DNA of 64,000 nt. Origin: Hordeum vulgare subsp. vulgare (Eukaryota; Streptophyta; Magnoliopsida; Poales; Poaceae). The DNA is taken from contig NC_058519.1 in the NCBI RefSeq assembly GCF_904849725.1, positions 651,299,387 through 651,363,386 on the forward strand. Reading direction: 5' to 3'. The notes under the pieces were generated by a model, which searched no databases, was not told where the DNA came from, and saw only the letters and a list, made by a program, of their open reading frames with translations. Shown here piece after piece: positions 12,392-23,994 of this stretch (positions within the stretch are counted from its first letter, which is position 1; each line of letters starts with the position of its first letter). The position numbers and the translations under genes were made by a program.

Positions 12392-12487
12392 TGGCGCCCT
12401 TGCCGGGAGGGAGGATCGCTTGCCGAGGAGATCAAGACAAGAGTAATCTCCCATCAACACGCCTATTTCTGGCACCGTTGCCGGGGA
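12392..12487 (+). promoter_or_regulatory. R2 primer-binding region with two tRNA-Asp-type sites
   Basis: Two primer-site-like motifs occur: 12392-12408 (TGGCGCCCTTGCCGGGA) directly after the LTR, and 12470-12486 (TGGCACCGTTGCCGGGG). R9 has only one in this interval. The first is at the expected distance from the LTR. The second belongs to an extra segment that resembles the last bases of the LTR. Confidence 0.75.
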
Positions 12488-12713
12488 GGAGAAATCAAGA
12501 TCTATCCAAGTAGGTCTCACAAACTCTTCTCTTGCATTTACTTTTGTTGCCAGTTGCCTCTCGTTTTCCTCTCCCCCACTTCACATTTGCCGTTTTCATT
12601 TGCCTTTCGCCTTCACCGTTTCCTTTTTCCTTTGCCTGTTTTCTTGCTTTCTGTTCGCTTGTGTGCCATGTGCCTTCAATATGCTTGCATCTTCGCTTGC
12701 TGAAAATCTATTG

Positions 12714-12982
12714 AGAGACCAACTCGTGTGGAACAAATTGCTATTGAGTTGAGGGCAATTGACTATTTCTTTGGAGTTTTGCGTAAGATGCGTGAATCTT
12801 AAAATTGTGAGGAAGAAATTCATGAAGTGATTCACGAGGGCTCCTTGGATGAAAAGCATGATTGCAATGATTTCACTATAAATCCAATTAGTGACAATCA
12901 TGCTAAAAATATGCAAAACCCTAAGCTTGGGGATGCTAGTTTTGCTTTGTCCACTACTTGTTGCAATAATCATGATTGGGGT
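12714..12982 (+). pseudogene. R2 ORF remnant, 5' part (homologous to the R9 236-residue ORF)
   Basis: The segment aligns with 54670-54942 of R9, including the EEIHEVIHEGSLDEKHDC and KNMQNPKLGDASF segments. The start region is missing: R2 lacks about 36 bases, including the ATG, that R9 has after CTATTGA. An in-frame TAA replaces a glutamate codon near 12800. The reading frame is cut at 12982 by the R3 insertion and resumes at 28270. Confidence 0.75.
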
Positions 12983-13743
12983 GGGTTGTAAAACTGAGTC
13001 TTACTCAATCTCGTACCTTGTAAAACTGGCAAGAACCCTTTCTTGGACTGTTCCATTTTGAACCTCTTCAAAACTTTATCAAGGTATGTGCTTTGTGAAA
13101 GTCCTATCACGCGTTTTGATCTATCCCCATAGATCTTAATGCCTAGAATGTAAGCAGCTTCTCCTAGGTCCTTCATAGAGAAACTCTTATTCAAGTAATC
13201 CTTTATGCTCTCCAAAAACTCCACGTTGTTTCCAATCAGAAATATGTCATCCACATATAATATTAGAAACGCCACAGAGCTCCCACTCACTTTCTTGTAA
13301 ATACAAGATTCTCCAACCACTTGTATAAACCCAAATGCTTTGATCACCTCATCAAAACGTTTGTTCCAACTCCGAGATGCTTGCACCAGTCCATAAATAG
13401 ATCGCTGGAGCTTGCACACCTTGTTAGCATTCTTAGGATCGACAAAACCTTCGGGTTGTATCATATACAACTCTTCCTTAAGGAAACCGTTAAGGAACGC
13501 CGTTTTGACATCCATCTGCCACATTTCATAATCGAAAAATGCAGCTATTGCTAACATGATTCTGACGGACTTAAGCATCGCTAAGGGTGAGAATGTCTCA
13601 TCGTAGTCAACTCCTTGAACTTGTGAAAAACCCTTTGCCACAAGTCGAGCTTTATAAACGGTCACATTGCTGTCAGCGTCCGTCTTCCTCTTAAAGATCC
13701 ATTTGTTTTGAATAGCCTTGCGGCCCTCAGGTAGTACCTCCAA
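12970..13743 (-). pseudogene. pol: R3 reverse transcriptase fragment
   Basis: The minus strand encodes a Copia RT with ARLVAKGFSQVQGVDYDET, WQMDVKTAFLNG and the catalytic LILYVDD motif, then SMKDLGEAAYILGIK. It stops matching the sister R4 just after the SKTQ segment at 12993, where the element is truncated. The frame upstream is interrupted by a TAG near 13746-13748 where R4 has a tryptophan codon, and by a TAA at 13873-13875. RT would copy the element RNA into DNA. This copy is dead. Confidence 0.85.
12983..12996. other. R2/R3 breakpoint with templated filler
   Basis: Host sequence of R2 ends at GATTGGGGTG (to about 12982) and R3 sequence starts at ACTGAGTC (12993). The 11 bases TTGTAAAACTG at 12986-12996 recur at 13018-13028 within R3. 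Confidence 0.6.
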
Positions 13744-13872
13744 AGTCTACACTTTGTTCTCATACATGGATCCTATCTCGGACTTCATGGCTTCTAGCCA
13801 TTTGTTGGAATCTGGGCCCACCATTGCTTCTTCATAATTTGCAGGTTCATTGTTGTCTAACAACATGATTGA

Positions 13873-14205
13873 TTAGACGGGATTACCGTACCACTCTGGA
13901 GCAGCACGTGGTCTCGTCGACCTGCGTGGTTGGACAGAAACTTGAACCGGAGTTTCATGATCATCATCATTAACTTCCTCCTCAACCGGCGTCGCAACGA
14001 CAGAGGTTTCCCCTTGCCCTGCGCCACCATCCAGAGGGATGAGAGGTTCGACAACCTCGTCAAGTTCTATCTTCCTCCCACTCAATTCTCTCGAGAGAAA
14101 CTCCTTCTCGAGAAAAGCTCCGTTTTTAGCAACAAACACTTTGCCCTCGGATTTGAGATAGAAGGTGTACCCAATGTCTCTTTTGGGTAACCTATGAAGA
14201 CGCAC
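13873..14205 (-). pseudogene. pol: R3 integrase C-terminal / linker segment
   Basis: The minus strand encodes the IGYTFYLKSEGKVFVAKN and VEPLIPLDGGAGQGET stretch that lies between integrase and RT in R4. It is out of frame with the integrase upstream because of a one-base deletion near 14178, and it ends at a TAA (13873-13875) not present in R4. Confidence 0.75.
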
Positions 14206-15053
14206 CTTTCCGCTTTGGGTTCCAGCTTTTCAGGCTGAAGCTTTTTGACATAAGCATCACATCCCCAAACTTTAAGAAACGACAACTTTGGCCTTTTGCC
14301 ATACCACAGTTCGTATGGTGTCGTCTCAACGGATTTTGATGGTGCCCTATTTAAAGTGAATGCAGCTGTTTCTAATGCATAACCCCAAAATGATAACGGC
14401 AAATCGGTAAGAGACATCATAGATCGCACCATCTCTAGTAGAGTACGATTACGACGTTTGGACACACCATTACGCTGTGGTGTTCCAGGCGGTGTTAACT
14501 GTGAAACAATTCCACATTGTCTTAAGTGAGTACCAAACTCGAAACTCAGATATTCACCCCCACGATCAGACCGTAGGAACTTGATCTTCTTGTTACGATG
14601 ATTTTCCACTTCACTCTGAAATTGCTTGAACTTTTCAAATGTTTCAGACTTGTGCTTCATCAAATAGACATAACCATATCTACTCAAATCGTTAGTGAAG
14701 GTGAGAAAATAACGATATCCGCCGCGTGCCTCCACGCTCATCGGACCACACACATCGGTATGTATGATTTCCAACAAGTCACTTGCACGCTCCATTGTTC
14801 CGGAGAATGGAGTCTTAGTCATCTTGCCCATGAGGCATGGTTCGCACGTGTCAAGTGAATCAAAGTCAAGTGACTCCAAAAGTCCATCAGCATGGAGTTT
14901 CTTCATGCGCTTTACACCAATATGACCTAAGCGGCAGTGCCACAAAAATATGGCGCTATTATTGTTAACTCTAACTCTTTTGGTCTCAATGTTATGTATA
15001 TGCGTATCGCTATCAAGATTCAATATGAACAATCCTCTCACATTAGGTGCATG
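14082..15053 (-). pseudogene. pol: R3 GAG-pre-integrase and integrase core
   Basis: Reading leftward from 15041, the frame shows the pre-integrase zinc segment WHCRLGHIGVKRMKKLH...CEPCLMGK and the catalytic triad context: HTDVCGP, SDRGGEYLS and the Q-N-G-V-S segment. In that last segment R4 has SEHRN, whereas this copy reads SKRRN, so the catalytic glutamate is replaced. The frame is lost near 14178. The 5' continuation of this ORF lies on the far side of R4 at 23990. Confidence 0.8.
15049..15053 (+). repeat. R4 target-site duplication, left copy (GCATG)
   Basis: GCATG immediately precedes the R4 5' LTR and recurs at 23990-23994. On the minus strand it falls within the codons for the H-A of the FYGHA/PNVRG junction of R3. 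Confidence 0.92.
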
Positions 15054-16876
15054 TGTTAGAATTATGCCCTAGAGGCAATAATAAATGTATAGTTATTATT
15101 ATAATTCCTGTATCAAGATAATAGTTTATTATCCATGCTATAATTGTATTGAATGAAGACTCATTTACATGTGTGGATACATAGACAAAACACCGTCCCT
15201 AGCATGCCTCTAGTTGGCTAGCCAGTTGATGAATGATAGTCAGTGTCTTCTGATTATGAACAAGGTGTTGTTGCTTGATAACTGGATCACGTCATTGGGA
15301 GAATCACGTGATGGACTAGACCCAAACTAATAGACGTAGCATGTTGATCGTGCCATTTTGTTGCTACTGTTTTCTGCGTGTCAAGTATTTATTCCTATGA
15401 CCATGAGGTCATATAACTCACTAACACCGGAGGAATGCTTTGTGTGTATCAAACGTCGCAACGTACCTGGGTGACTATAAAGATGCTCTACAGGTATCTC
15501 CGAAGGTGTTAGTTGAGTTAGTATGGATCAAGACTGGGATTTGTCACTCCGTGTGACGGAGAGGTATCTCTGGGCCCACTCGGTAATCCAACATCACACA
15601 CAAGCCTTGCAAGCAATGTAACTTAGTGTAAATTGCGGGATCTTGTATTATGGAACGAGTAAAGAGACTTGCCAGTAAACGAGATTGAAATAGGTATGCA
15701 GATACTGACGATCGAATCTCGGGCAAGTAACATACCGAAGGACAAAGGGAATGACATACGGGATTATACGAATCCTTGGCACTGAGGTTCAAACGATAAG
15801 ATCTTCGTAGAATATGTAGGATCCAATATGGGCATCCAGGTCCCACTATTGGATATTGACCGAGGAGTCTCTCGGGTCATATCTACATAGTTCTCGAACC
15901 CGCAGGGTCTGCACACTTAAGGTTCGACGTTGTTTTATGCGTATTTGAGTTATATGGTTGGTTACCGAATGTTGTTCGGAGTCCCGGATGAGATCACGGA
16001 CGTCACGAGGGTTTCCGGAATGGTCCGGAAACGAAGATTGATATATAGGATGACCTCATTTGATTACCGGAAAGTTTTCGGAGTTACCGGGAATGTACCG
16101 GGAATGACGAATGGGTTCCGGGAGTTCACCGGGGGGGCAACCCACCCCGGAGAAGCCCATAGGCTATGAGGGTGGTGCACCAGCCCTTAGTGGGCTGGTG
16201 GGACAGCCCAAGAGGGGCCTATGCGCCAAGGATAAGAAATCAAAGGAAAAGAAAAAAAAAAGAGGGAGGAGGTGGGAAGGGAGGGGGACTCCCTCCCACC
16301 AAACCTAGTCCAACTCGGTTTGGGGGGGAGAGTCCTCCCCCTTGGCTCGGCCGACTCCTTGAGGGTCCTTGAACCCCAAGGCAAGGCCCCCCTCCCTCCC
16401 ACCTATATATACAGAGGTTTTAGGGCTGATTTGAGACGACTTTCTCACGGCTGCCCGACCACATACCTCCACGGTTTTTCCACTAGATCGCGTTTCTGCG
16501 GAGCTCGGGCGGAGCCCTGCTGAGACAAGGTCATCACCAACCTCCGGAGCACCGTCACGCTGCCGGAGAACTCTTCTACCTCTCCGTCTCTCTTGCTGGA
16601 TCAAGAAGGCCGAGATCATCGTCGAGCTGTACGTGTGCTGAACGCGGAGGTGCCGTCCGTTCGGTACTAGATCGTGGGACTGATCGCGGGATTGTTCGCG
16701 GGGCGGATCGAGGGACGTGAGGACGTTCCACTACATCAACCGCGTTCTCTAACGCTTCTGCTGTACGATCTACAAGGGTACGTAGATCACCCATCCCCTC
16801 TCGTAGATGGACATCACCATGATAGGTCTTCGTGCGCGTAGGAAAATTTTTGTTTCCCATGCGACGTTCCCCAACA
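15054..16876 (+). repeat. R4 5' LTR
   Basis: The 1823-base LTR begins TGTTAGAATTATGCCC and ends GTTCCCCAACA. A TATA box (CTATATATAC) lies at 16403-16412, followed by the probable RNA start. It contains a G7 run near 16131. Confidence 0.95.
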
Positions 16877-16877
16877 G

Positions 16878-16895
16878 TGGCATCATGAGCTAGGT
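16878..16895 (+). promoter_or_regulatory. R4 primer-binding site (initiator tRNA-Met type)
   Basis: TGGCATCATGAGCTAGGT lies one base after the 5' LTR. It resembles the complement of the plant initiator tRNA-Met 3' end used by BARE1-type elements, with a substitution and an extra T. Confidence 0.7.
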
Positions 16896-18132
16896 TCATG
16901 CGTAGATGTCTTCTCGAGTAGAACACAAAAGTTTTTGTGGGCGGTGATGTGCGTTTTGCTGCCCTCCTTAGTCTTTTCTTGATTCCACGGTATTGTTGGA
17001 TTGAAGCGGCTTGGACCGACATTACTCGTACGCTTACGAGAGACTGGTTTCATCGTTACGAGTAACCCCCTTTGCTCAAAGATGACCGGCAAGTGACGGT
17101 TTCTCCAACTTTAGTTGAATCGGATTTGACCGAGGAGGTCCTTGGATGAGGTTAAATAGCAACTCATATATCTCCGTTGTGGTGTTTGCGTAAGTAAGAT
17201 GCGATCCTACTAGATACCCTCGGTCACCACGTAAAACATGCAACAACAAAATTAGAGGACGTCTAACTTGTTTTTGCAGGGTATGATTGTGATGTGATAT
17301 GGCCAACGATGTGATGTGATATATTGGATGTATGAGATGATCATGTTGTAATAGAAATATCGACTTGCACGTCGATGGTACGGCAACCGGCAGGAGCCAT
17401 AGGGTTGTCTTTATACTAACGTTTGTGCTTGCAGATGTGTTTACTATTTTGCTAGGATGTAGCTTTAGTAGTAATAGCATAAGTAGCACGACAACCCCGA
17501 TGGCAACACGTTGATGGATGATCATGGTGTGGCGCCGGTGACAAGAAGATCGTGCCGGTGCTTTGGTGATGGAGATCAAGAAGCACGTGATGATGGCCAT
17601 ATCATGTCACTTATGAATTGCATGTGATGTTAATCCTTTTATGCACCTTATTTTGCTTAGAACGACGGTAGCATTATGAGGTGATCTCTCACTAAAATTT
17701 CAAGACGAAATTGTGTTCTCCCCGACTGTGCACCGTTGCTACAGTTCGTCGTTTCGAGACACCACGTGATGATCGGGTGTGATAGACTCAACGTTCATAT
17801 ACAACGGGTGCAAAACAGTTGCGCACGCGGAACACTCGGGTTAAGCTTGACGAGCCTAGCATGTGCAGACATGGCCTCGGAACACATGAGACCGAAAGGT
17901 CGATCATGAATCATATAGATGATATGATTAGCATAGGGATGCTTACCACGGAAACTATACTCAACTCACGTGATGATCGGACTTGGGATAGTGTAAGTGG
18001 ATCATGAACCACTCAAATGACTAGAGAGATGTACTTTTTGAGTGGGAGTTTAGCACATAATTTGATTAAGTTGAACTCTAATTATCTTGAACATAGTCTA
18101 AGTCCACTTTGAATATATTTGTGTTGTAGATC
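16896..18132 (+). other. R4 untranslated leader
   Basis: The leader of about 1.24 kb lies between the primer site and the polyprotein ATG. It should hold packaging and dimerisation signals of BARE-type elements, though I cannot locate them. An antisense ORF of 148 codons (17022 to 16576) overlaps its start and the LTR end. Confidence 0.6.
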
Positions 18133-21100
18133 ATGGCTCACGCGACAGTCATCCTGAATTTTAATACGTTCCTAGAGAAAGCTAAGTTGAAAGATGATGG
18201 AAGCAACTTTGTAGACTGGGCTCGTAATCTTAAGCTAATCTTACAAGCTGGGAAGAAGGATTATGTCCTTAATGCTGCGCTAGGAGATGAACCACCCGCT
18301 ACGGCTGATCAGGATGTTAAGAACGCTTGGTTAGCACGTAAGGAGGACTACTCAATAGTTCAATGTGCAGTCTTGTATGGCTTAGAACCGGGACTTCAAC
18401 GTCGCTTTGAGCGTGATGGAGCATTTGAGATGTTCCAGGAGTTGGATTTTATCTTTCAGAAGAACGCCCGGATCGAGAGGTATGAGACCTCCGATAAATT
18501 CTATGCTTGCAAGATGGAGGAAAACTCGTCTGTCAGTGAACATGTGCTCAAAATGTCTGGGTACTCAAACCGTCTAGCTGAACTGGGGATTGAACTCCCG
18601 CAAGAAGCTATCACTGAAAGAATCCTTCAATCACTGCCGCCAAGCTATAAAGGCTTTGTGTTGAACTACAACATGCAAGGGATGAACAAGTCTCCCGGCG
18701 AGTTGTTTGCGATGCTGAAAGTCGCAGAGTCTGAACTCCGTAAAGAGCATCAAGTGTTGATGGTGAGCAAGACCACTAGTTTCAAGAGAAACGGCAACGG
18801 CAAGAAGGGCAATTCGAAGAAGAGCGGCAAGCCTGTTGCCAATCCGCCGAAGAAACCCAAGGCTGGACCTAAGCCTGAAACAGAGTGCTTCTATTGCAAG
18901 GGTATGGGTCACTGGAAGCGCAATTGCCCCAAGTATCTGACAGATAAGAAGGCGGGCAAAGAAAAATCAGGTATATTTGATATACATGTTATTGATGTGT
19001 ACTTAACCGGCACTCGTAGTAGTGCCTGGGTATTTGATACCGGTTCTGTTGCTCACATTTGCAACTCGAAGCAGGAACTGCGGAATAGACGAAGGCTGGC
19101 GAAAGACGAAGTGACGATGTGCGTAGGAAACGGTTCCAAGGTTGATGCAATCGCCGTCGGCACAGTGTCACTTCAGCTACCATCGGGATTAGTGATGAAC
19201 TTAAATCATTGTTATTTAGTGCCTGCGTTGAGCATGAACATTATATCTGGATCTTGTTTATTGCGAGACGGTTACTCTTTTAAGTCTGAGAATAATGGTT
19301 GTTCAATTTCTATGAGTAACATCTTTTATGGTCATGCACCGAATGTGAGAGGATTGTTCATATTGAATCTTGATAGCGATACGCATATACATAACATCGA
19401 GATCAAAAGAGTTAGAGTAAACAATGATAGCACCATATTTTTGTGGCACTGCCGCTTGGGTCATATTGGTGTAAAGCGCATGAAGAAACTCCATGCTGAT
19501 GGACTTTTGGAGTCACTTGACTTTGATTCACTTGACACGTGCGAACCATGCCTCATGGGCAAGATGACTAAGACTTCGTTCTCCGGAACAATGGAGCGTG
19601 CAAGTGACTTGTTGGAAATCATACATACCGATGTGTGTGGTCCAATGAGCGTAGAGGCACGCGGCGGATATCGTTATTTTCTCACCTTCACTGACGATTT
19701 AAGTAGATATGGTTATGTCTACTTGATGAAGCACAAGTTTGAAACATTTGAAAAGCTCAAGCAATTTCAGAGTGAAGTGGAAAATCATCATAACAAGAAG
19801 ATCAAGTTCCTACGGTCTGATCGTGGGGGTGAATATCTGAGTTTCGAGTTTGGTGCTCACTTAAGACAATGTGGAATTGTTTCGCAGTTAACACCGCCTG
19901 GAACACCACAGCGTAATGGTGTGTCCGAACATCGTAATCGTACTTTGTCAGAGATGGTGCGATCTATGATGTCTCTTACTGATTTGCCGTTATCATTTTG
20001 GGGTTATGCATTAGAAACAGCTGCATTCACTTTAAATAGGGCACCATCAAAATCCGTTGAGACGACACCATAGGAACTGTGGTATGGCAAAAGGCCAAAG
20101 TTGTCGTTTCTTAAAGTTTGGGGATGTGATGCTTATGTCAAAAAGCTTCAGCCTGAAAAGCTGGAACCCAAAGCAGAAAAGTGCATCTTCATAGGTTACC
20201 CAAAAGAGACAGTTGGGTACACCTTCTATCTCAAATCCGAGGGCAAAGTGTTTGTTGCTAAAAACGAAGCTTTTCTCGAGAAGGAGTTTCTCTCGAGAGA
20301 ATTGAGTGGGAGGAAGATAGAACTTGACGAGGTTGTCGAACCTCTCATCCCTCTGGATGGTGGCGCAGGGCAAGGGGAAACCTCTGTCATTGCGATGCCG
20401 GTTGAGGAGGAAGTTAATGATGATGATCATGAAACTCCAGTTCAAGTTTCTGTTGAACCACGCAGGTCGACGAGATCACGCGCTGGTCCAGAGTGGTACG
20501 GTAATCCCGTCTTATCAATCATGTTGTTAGACAACAATGAACCTGCAAATTATGAAGAAGCAATGGTGGGCCCAGATTCCAACAAATGGCTAGAAGCCAT
20601 GAAATCCGAGATAGGATCCATGTATGAGAACAAAGTGTGGACTTTGGAGATACTACCTGAGGGCCGCAAGGCTATTCAGAACAAATGGATCTTTAAGAAG
20701 AAGACGGACGCTGACGGTAATGTGACCGTTTATAAAGCTCGACTTGTGGCAAAGGGTTTTTCACAAGTTCCAGGAATTGACTATGATGAGACTTTCTCTC
20801 CCGTGGCAATGCTTAAGTCCGTCAGAATCATGTTGGCAATAGCTGCATTTTTCGATTATGAAATCTGGCAGATGGATGTCAAAACGGCGTTCCTTAACGG
20901 TTTCCTTAAGGAAGAGTTGTATATGATGCAACCCGAAGGTTTTGTCGATCCCAAAAGTGCTGACAAGGTGTGCAAGCTCCAGCGATCCATTTATGGACTG
21001 GTGCAAGCATCTCAGAGTTGGAACAAACGCTTTGATGAGGTGATCAAAGCATTTGGATTTATACAAGTGGTTGGAGAATCTTGTATTTACAAGAAAGTGA

Positions 21101-22113
21101 GTGGGAGCTCTGTGGCGTTTCTAATATTATATGTGGATGACATATTACTGATTGGAAACAACGTAGAGCTTTTGGAGAGCATAAAAGGTTACTTGAATAA
21201 AAGTTTCTCTATGAAGGACCTAGGAGAAGCTGCTTACATTCTAGGCATTAAGATCTATAGGGATAGATCAAAACGCCTGATAGGACTTTCACAAAGCACA
21301 TACCTTGATAAAGTTTTGAAGAGGTTCAAAATGGAACAGTCCAAGAAAGGGTTCTTGCCAGTGTTACAAGGTACGAGATTGAGTAAGACTCAGTGCCCAG
21401 CAACTGATGAAGATAGAGAGCATATGCGCTCCGTCCCCTATGCTTCAGCCATAGGTTCTATCATGTATGCAATGCTGTGCACTAGATCGGATGTTAGCCT
21501 GGCCATAAGTATGGCAGGAAGGTTCCAGAGTAATCCAGGTGTGGATCACTGGACAGCGGTCAAGAATATCCTGAAGTACCTGAAAAGGACTAAGGAGATG
21601 TTTCTCGTGTATGGAGGTGACGAAGAGCTCGCCGTAAAAGGTTACGTCGATGCAAGCTTTGACACAGATCCGGACGACTCTAAGTCGCAAACCGGATACG
21701 TATTTATTCTTAATGGGGGTGCAGTAAGCTGGTGCAGTTCCAAGCAAAGCGTCGTAGCAGATTCTACATGTGAAGCGGAGTACATGGCTGCCTCGGAGGC
21801 GGCTAAGGAGGGTGTCTGGATGAAGCAGTTCATGACGGATATTGGAGTGGTGCCAAGTGCACTGGATCCAATAACCTTGTTCTGTGACAACACTGGTGCC
21901 ATTGCCTTAGCAAAGGAACCAAGGTTTCACAAGAAGACCAGACACATCAAACGACGCTTCAACCTCATCCGCGACTACGTCGAGGAGGAGGACGTAAATA
22001 TATGCAAAGTGCACACGGATCTGAATGTAGCAGACCCGCTGACTAAACCTCTTCCACGGCCAAAACATGATCGACACCAGAACTGTATGGGTGTTAGATT
22101 TATTACAATGTAA
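18133..22113 (+). pseudogene. gag-pol: R4 gag-pol polyprotein, one in-frame TAG
   Basis: One frame runs from ATG 18133 to TAA 22111-22113, 1326 codons, interrupted only by TAG at 20071-20073 (codon 647). The R3 copy has a tyrosine codon there. Domains in order: Gag; zinc knuckle CFYCKGMGHWKRNC near residue 252; aspartic protease VFDTGS near 302; integrase HHCC segment near 438 with D near 500 (HTDVCGP), D near 563 (SDRGGEYL) and E near 599 (GVSEHRN); RT with ARLVAKGFSQ and YVDD near 1000; RNase H with GYVDASFD, STCEAEYMA and FCDNTGA. The order protease-integrase-RT-RNase H defines Copia. Gag and protease lie before the stop, so this copy could still make Gag; the TAG falls just after the integrase catalytic core, and RT and RNase H follow it. 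Lengths fit BARE1/Angela polyproteins. Confidence 0.93.
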
Positions 22114-22150
22114 TTCACATGGTGATGTGAGGGCTAGATTATTGACTCTA

Positions 22151-22165
22151 GTGCAAGTGGGAGAC
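22151..22165 (+). promoter_or_regulatory. R4 polypurine tract
   Basis: GTGCAAGTGGGAGAC directly precedes the 3' LTR, the normal position for the plus-strand primer. Confidence 0.8.
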
Positions 22166-23989
22166 TGTTGGAATTATGCCCTAGAGGCAATAATAAATGT
22201 ATAGTTATTATTATAATTACTGTATCAAGATAATAGTTTATTATCCATGCTATAATTGTATTGAATGAAGACTCATTTACATGTGTGGATACATAGACAA
22301 AACACCGTCCCTAGCATGCCTCTAGTTGGCTAGCCAGTTGATCAATGATAGTCAGTGTCTTCTGATTATGAACAAGGTGTTGTTTCTTGATAACTGGATC
22401 ACGTCATTGGGAGAATCACGTGATGGACTAGACCCAAACTAATAGACGTAGCATGTTGATCGTGTCATTTTGTTGCTACTGTTTTCTGCGTGTCAAGTAT
22501 TTATTCCTATGACCATGAGGTCATATAACTCACTGACACCGGAGGAATGCTTTGTGTGTATCAAACGTCGCAACGTAACTGGGTGACTATAAATATGCTC
22601 TACAGGTATCTCTGAAGGTGTTAGTTGAGTTAGTATGGATCAAGACTGGGATTTGTCACTCCGTGTGACGGAGAGGTATCTCGGGGCCCACTCGGTAATG
22701 CAACATCACACACAAGCCTTGCAAGCAATGTAACTTAGTGTAAGTTGCGGGATCTTGTATTATGGAATGAGTAAAAAGACTTGCCGATAAACGAGATTGA
22801 AATAGGTATGCGGATACTGACGATCGAATCTCGAGCAAGTAACATACCGAAGGACAAAGGGAATGACATACGGGATTATACGAATCCTTGGCACTGAGGT
22901 TCAAACGATAAGATCTTCGTAGAATATGTAGGATCCAATATGGGCATCCAGGTCCCGCTATTGGATATTGACCGAGGAGTCTCTCGGGTCATGTCTACAT
23001 AGTTCTCGAACCCGCAGGGTCTGCACACTTAAGGTTCGACGTTGTTTTATGCGTATTTGAGTTATATGGTTGGTTACCGAATGTTGTTCGGAGTCCCGGA
23101 TGAGATCACGGACGTCACGAGGGTTTCCGGAATGGTCCGGAAACGAAGATTGATATATAGGATGACCTCATTTGATTACCGGAAAGTTTTCGGAGTTACT
23201 GGGAATGTACCGGGAATGACGAATGGGTTCCGGGAGTTCACCGGGGGGGGCAACCCACCCCGGGGAAGCCCATAGGCTATGAGGGTGGCGCACCAGCCCT
23301 TAGTGGGCTGGTGGGACAGCCCAAGAGGGGCCTATGCGCCAAGGATAAGAAATCAAAGGAAAAGAAAAAAAAGAGGGAGGAGGTGGGAAGGGAGGGGGAC
23401 TCCCTCCCACCAAACCTAGTCCAACTCGGTTTGGGGGGGGGAGAGTCCTCCCCCTTGGCTCGGCCGACTCCTTGAGGGTCCTTGGACCCCCAAGGCAAGG
23501 CCCCCTCCCTCCCACCTATATATACGGAGGTTTTAGGGCTGATTTGAGACGACTTTCTCACGGCTGCCCGACCACATACCTCCACGGTTTTTCCTCTAGA
23601 TCGCGTTTCTGCGGAGCTCGGGCCGAGCCCTTGTGAGACAAGGTCATCACCAACCTCCGGAGCGCCGTCACGCTGCCGGAGAACTCTTCTACCTCTCCGT
23701 CTCTCTTGCTGGATCAAGAAGGCCGAGATCATCGTCGAGCTGTACGTGTGCTGAACGCGGAGGTGCCGTCCGTTCGGTACTAGATCGTGGGACTGATCGC
23801 GGGATTGTTCGCGGGGCGGATCGAGGGACGTGAGGACGTTCCACTACATCAACCGCGTTCTCTAACGCTTCTGTTGTACGATCTACAAGGGTACGTAGAT
23901 CACTCATCCCCTCTCGTAGATGGACATCACCATGATAGGTCTTCGTGCGCGTAGGAAAATTTTTGTTTCCCATGCGACGTTCCCCAACA
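22166..23989 (+). repeat. R4 3' LTR
   Basis: The 1824-base LTR is nearly identical to 15054-16876. TATA box at 23516-23525; a G8 run near 23243. Confidence 0.95.
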
Positions 23990-23994
23990 GCATG
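23990..23994 (+). repeat. R4 target-site duplication, right copy (GCATG)
   Basis: An exact copy of 15049-15053 after the 3' LTR. Confidence 0.92.

Larger units (their letters stand above)
15054..23989 (+). mobile_element. R4: full-length BARE1/WIS/Angela-type Copia retrotransposon
   Basis: R4 is complete: LTRs at 15054-16876 and 22166-23989, primer site after the first, a polyprotein ORF at 18133-22113, a polypurine tract at 22151-22165 and a perfect target duplication GCATG. The two LTRs differ at nine sites in roughly their first 570 bases by eye, about 1.6 percent, so it is a recent insertion. It lies inside R3, a relative in the opposite orientation. Its polyprotein has a single in-frame stop. 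Confidence 0.95.
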
